A stretch of DNA of 64,000 bases, taken from NCBI RefSeq assembly GCF_949628215.1, contig NC_134279.1, positions 53,556,266 to 53,620,265 of the forward strand. The letters are read 5' to 3'. This DNA comes from Phalacrocorax aristotelis (taxonomy: Eukaryota > Chordata > Aves > Suliformes > Phalacrocoracidae). How positions within the stretch are numbered: position 1 is the stretch's first letter; each line of letters begins with the position of its first letter. The notes beneath the pieces are model-generated. The model was not told the origin of the DNA. It ran no database searches and was given only the letters and a program-made list of their open reading frames with translations. The translations under genes were made by a program, and so were the position numbers. Of the stretch, positions 39,626-64,000 are shown in pieces.

Positions 39626-39633
39626 TATTTACA
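39626..39633 (-). promoter_or_regulatory. KIT: Pumilio response element next to the miR-221/222 site
   Basis: The minus strand reads TGTAAATA, a perfect match to the Pumilio consensus UGUANAUA. It ends 5 nt before the ATGTAGCA miR-221/222 match. Binding is inferred from the motif only. Confidence 0.55.
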
Positions 39634-40056
39634 AAAACAATGCATAAACCCATTCAAAACACCAAGCCATTGCAAAATAAGTTTCAAAAATCCCCAAATT
39701 ATAAAAATATAAATTTTAAGAACAAAAAACCCCAAACCTTTCAGCTAAGTGTCTGTAAAGTACCGAGACATCTATAATTATAACAACTAGTTTGTCTACA
39801 GTTGCTCTGAAAGCCAACACATTACAAAAGAGCTTTTATAGCATTAAACTGAAAACACTCAACAAGAAGTATGCATAAGAGTGCCTCCAAACAACTGGCT
39901 AACTTTGGAAAGGTGCAACAGCCTAAGTAAGTTCAGTGCAAATGGCTAATTTTTGACTTAACTCTGAAAGACAGATTCTGGTAACAATAAACCAAATGCA
40001 CAGTCATAGGAGGAGTGTGGTATTCGACATAACCCAAAATATACTACCAGTGTGTG

Positions 40057-40064
40057 TATTTACA
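40057..40064 (-). promoter_or_regulatory. KIT: Pumilio response element (mid KIT 3' UTR)
   Basis: The minus strand reads TGTAAATA, a perfect UGUANAUA match, inside the inferred UTR. Confidence 0.45.
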
Positions 40065-40162
40065 ATTACCTTGCATTTGGGCAGTTAGTCACACATTTAA
40101 ATTGCATGTAAACTCAACCAAAATCCTGGTAAAGTATAACTTACAGAGTGCTTAAGTGCATT

Positions 40163-40173
40163 GTAAATAAATA
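40163..40173 (-). promoter_or_regulatory. KIT: AU-rich element in KIT 3' UTR
   Basis: The minus strand reads TATTTATTTAC, two overlapping ATTTA pentamers that form a TTATTTA core. Such motifs recruit mRNA-decay factors of the TTP/AUF1 type. The effect on this transcript is inferred. Confidence 0.35.
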
Positions 40174-41032
40174 GGTACTTAACTAGTACTCTGCCTCTGA
40201 CAAATGCTCCTTTCAATGCCTTTACAAATTTCTAGGGGAGAGACAAAGGAAGAAAAGAACTAGCAGTGTTTCTGATGGGAAGAAAAGGGGTTAGAAGATA
40301 CTTGAGCACAACCATGGACTCAACAGATACTGACCCCAAAGCCTCACATCTATCAAATAAGACTAAAGGGATTCTTTCTTTTATCCCATTTATAAATCCA
40401 GCGCTTCCCAGTTTGGCTCTTCTTTGTTATGATCTCTGGACTACTATAGAAAAATGAAACGACTTGGGGCTGGGGAAAATAGCCCTTTCCAGTTAACATT
40501 ATCCAAGCCTGCCTGTGGGAAAGATTCACCTGGGTAGGGCAAGATAAAGAAAGGGCCCCCAGGAAAGAGTTTTTTGCCTCTGCTCTCGCTGAGATAAGAT
40601 GACTCGTTAAACGGCCTCTCCTCCAGACACAGGGTTTACTGGAAGCAGCCCTCCTCCTCTATTTTGACCAACTTGGCAGGGCCCACCTATCTTTGGTGAA
40701 CACTTTTGGACATAACTATTAGCAAAACAAGCACCAAAGCCCTTGGGCTCCCAAGGCAGAGGGGTGTGGCAGCAGTTCAGGTTCCCCGGTAGGATGAGAC
40801 CCAGCGAAGGACCTCAGTCCCTGGTGGGGAACAGCCCAACGGGAAGTAGTGCATATACCCACGGAACCCTTGCAACCAGTCTGCAACGTTGACAGCATGG
40901 GCAGGAAATAAAGATGGAGAGCCATGCTCTTCTTCCCTCCTCTGGTTCAAACCTCAGAGCTCCCAGGAGGCTTTGCTGCTGTGCAGACCAACTTTGGAAG
41001 GGTCTCGGTCCCTTCAACTCTTCTTGCCGAGG

Positions 41033-41040
41033 TATATACA
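41033..41040 (-). promoter_or_regulatory. KIT: Pumilio response element (proximal KIT 3' UTR, 1 of 2)
   Basis: The minus strand reads TGTATATA, a perfect UGUANAUA match about 540 nt after the stop codon. Confidence 0.45.
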
Positions 41041-41348
41041 GCACTCTCGCTGGCCTCCAGCCTATGATACCTGCCTGGAAAAGCTTCTCAGGCTTGGCTG
41101 GACATGGAAAGGGGTTTGCAAAGCCATGAGCTTCATATTCATTTATTTCTTAAATGCAGCAAAACAAGATTAACTAGAAAATGACTGTATGCCTTCCAGG
41201 CACAGATCCACAGAAGGATCACGGCAGATTTGGTTTGATCTGCAGTCATCTCGTTCCACACCCTGGCTCAGGATTTCTTTTGTTGGTTGTTCTTTTTATT
41301 TTTCTTCAGATCTGGCTCTCTACTGCAAATACACACAATATAGCAAAA

Positions 41349-41356
41349 TATATACA
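41349..41356 (-). promoter_or_regulatory. KIT: Pumilio response element (proximal KIT 3' UTR, 2 of 2)
   Basis: The minus strand reads TGTATATA about 220 nt after the stop codon, early enough to be in any 3' UTR isoform of ordinary length. Confidence 0.45.
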
Positions 41357-41573
41357 GCTTCAGTTAACACTGCAATGATGCCTGTAACCGTGCTCAGCAG
41401 ATTAAGTTTATGTGTAACAGTGTGTGGTAAAGGACAGTATTACAACAACATTTCAGCTACACAGTGGTAGTAGTGAGTAAAAGTAAGAAAAATTATTGGA
41501 AATCGTCCCTCTCTCACGCCCTGCACAATACAAACAGCTAATATCTCTGGACTCCTCTTCTTCCAGATGCCAC

Positions 41574-63312
<21,739 letters not shown>

Positions 63313-63428
63313 CTGTAAAGAAAAAAATTAAAGCATTACTGATGCTCACAACTTGCGGTGAACAGGCAATTGCTGAATGGAAGCTAAGGAGTGAATTATT
63401 AGCACAGTGTCTTCTTCTGTAGACACTG
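63313..63428 (-). other. KIT: KIT intron 6, 3' end
   Basis: This is the last part of intron 6 before exon 7, with a strong T-rich tract ahead of the acceptor. The LTR abuts it at 63429. No exon 6 sequence is present up to 64000. Confidence 0.85.
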
Positions 63429-64000
63429 TGTCCTGGTTTCAGCTGTGATAGAGTTAATTTTCTTCCTAGTAGCTGGTACAGTGCTGTGTTTTGGATTTAG
63501 GATGAGAATAATGTTGATAACACACTGAAGTTTTAGTTGTTGCTAAGCAGCGCTTACACTAGTCAAGGACTTCTTCAGCTTCCCGTGCTCTGCCAGGTAC
63601 ACGAGAAGCTGTGAGAGGACACAGCTGGGACAGCTGACCACAACTGGCCAAAGGGATATTCCACACTATGATACGTCATGATCAGCATATAAAGCTGGGG
63701 GAGCTGGCTAAGGCGAGGCAACTGCTGGTCAGAGATGGGCTGGGCATTGGTCGCTGGGTGATAGTGGTTGCATCACTTGTTTTTTCCTGGTTTTCTTTTT
63801 CTCTCTTGTTTTCCTTTTCATCATCATCATTATTATCATCATCATCACTATCATCATCATTATTATTACCATTATTATTATTTTTCAATTATTGAACTGT
63901 TCTTATCTCAACCCATGAGTTTTCTTACTTCTGCTCTTCAGATCCTCTCCCCCATCCCATTGGGGTGGGGGTAGGGTGAGCCAGTGGCTGTGTGGTGCTT
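63429..64000 (+). mobile_element. Avian endogenous retrovirus LTR (ERVL-like), cut by the window edge
   Basis: A long terminal repeat starts with TGTCCTGGTTTCAGC at 63429. I recognise the succession of motifs from a repeat family very common in birds: AGAGTTAATTTTCTTCCTAG, the AGTCAAGGACTTCTTCAGC block, a TACGTCATGATCAG segment, a TATA box (TATAAA, 63688-63693), a (ATC/ATT)n tract and a final C/G-rich segment ending GTGTGGTGCTT. The last part of the LTR lies beyond 64000, so whether this is a solo LTR or one end of a provirus cannot be told. No viral coding sequence is visible. It sits in KIT intron 6, antisense to KIT. It is a degenerate non-coding copy. Confidence 0.85.
63818..63887 (+). 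repeat. ATC/ATT triplet simple repeat inside the LTR
   Basis: An interrupted run of ATC and ATT triplets lies in the 3' half of the LTR. Members of this LTR family commonly have a shorter such tract, so this copy seems expanded. It produces artificial Asn/Asp-rich or His/Tyr-rich open frames. Confidence 0.85.

Larger units (their letters stand above)
39360..41573 (-). other. KIT: KIT 3' untranslated region
   Basis: From the stop codon the sequence runs about 2.2 kb, AT-rich towards its far end, to an AATAAA at 39381-39376. This is close to the roughly 2.2-kb human KIT 3' UTR. A miR-221/222 8-mer site at 39620-39613, expected for KIT, supports the UTR reaching at least that far. Possible earlier signals (AATAAA read on the minus strand near 39456, 41148 and 41301) could give shorter forms. 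The exact cleavage site is inferred. Confidence 0.65.

Noticed and set aside
63682..63974. Open frames with long Asn/Asp or His/Tyr runs
   Set aside because: They are produced by the ATC/ATT triplet repeat inside the LTR.
63313..64000. KIT exon 6
   Set aside because: No D4 coding sequence before RY-SELHL was found up to the window edge. Most of the space is LTR, so exon 6 must lie further right.

Overview
This is a stretch of a vertebrate, almost certainly avian, genome. The bird assignment rests on chicken-repeat-1 (CR1) LINE fragments with typical avian 3' ends (two nested copies near 36.65-37.92 kb and one near 48.46-48.80 kb), an avian-type endogenous retrovirus LTR at the right edge, and compact KIT introns. 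The LTR type is, to my knowledge, common in Neoaves, so a non-galliform bird is plausible but not proven.

The only protein-coding gene I can support is KIT (stem cell factor receptor, a type III receptor tyrosine kinase), on the minus strand. The window holds its 3' two thirds: exons 7 to 21 by human numbering, from 63312 down to the stop codon at 41574-41576. Splice junctions, reading phases and almost all exon lengths match the human gene. In transcript order the exons encode the end of Ig domain D4, Ig domain D5, the transmembrane helix, the juxtamembrane switch, the N-lobe, the kinase insert, the C-lobe and the C-terminal tail. Exons 1-6, with the signal peptide, D1-D3 and most of D4, lie beyond 64000. 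A 3' UTR of about 2.2 kb runs to about 39.36 kb. It carries an 8-mer miR-221/222 site, five perfect Pumilio elements and AU-rich motifs.

Layout: 1-39.36 kb is non-coding DNA beyond the 3' end of KIT. In other vertebrates this is the KIT-KDR interval, but KDR itself is not visible here. It holds simple repeats, an old CR1 relic, a nested CR1 pair enclosing an unexplained segment of about 450 bp, a G-rich quadruplex-type tract, and a few AT-rich or palindromic stretches that could be regulatory. 39.36-41.57 kb is the KIT 3' UTR. 41.57-63.31 kb holds KIT exons and introns. 63.31-64.0 kb is intron 6 with an incomplete LTR antisense to KIT.

The points most worth a second look are: a Pumilio element 5 nt from the miR-221/222 site; tandem exon 9 donors 12 nt apart that would give a GNGW version of the mammalian GNNK isoforms; loss of the serine equivalent to human S741 in the kinase insert; an extra cysteine and a shifted glycosylation site in D5; and an in-frame stop directly before exon 17 that rules out a mouse-style intron-16-initiated truncated KIT. 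I found no wholly new biological system.
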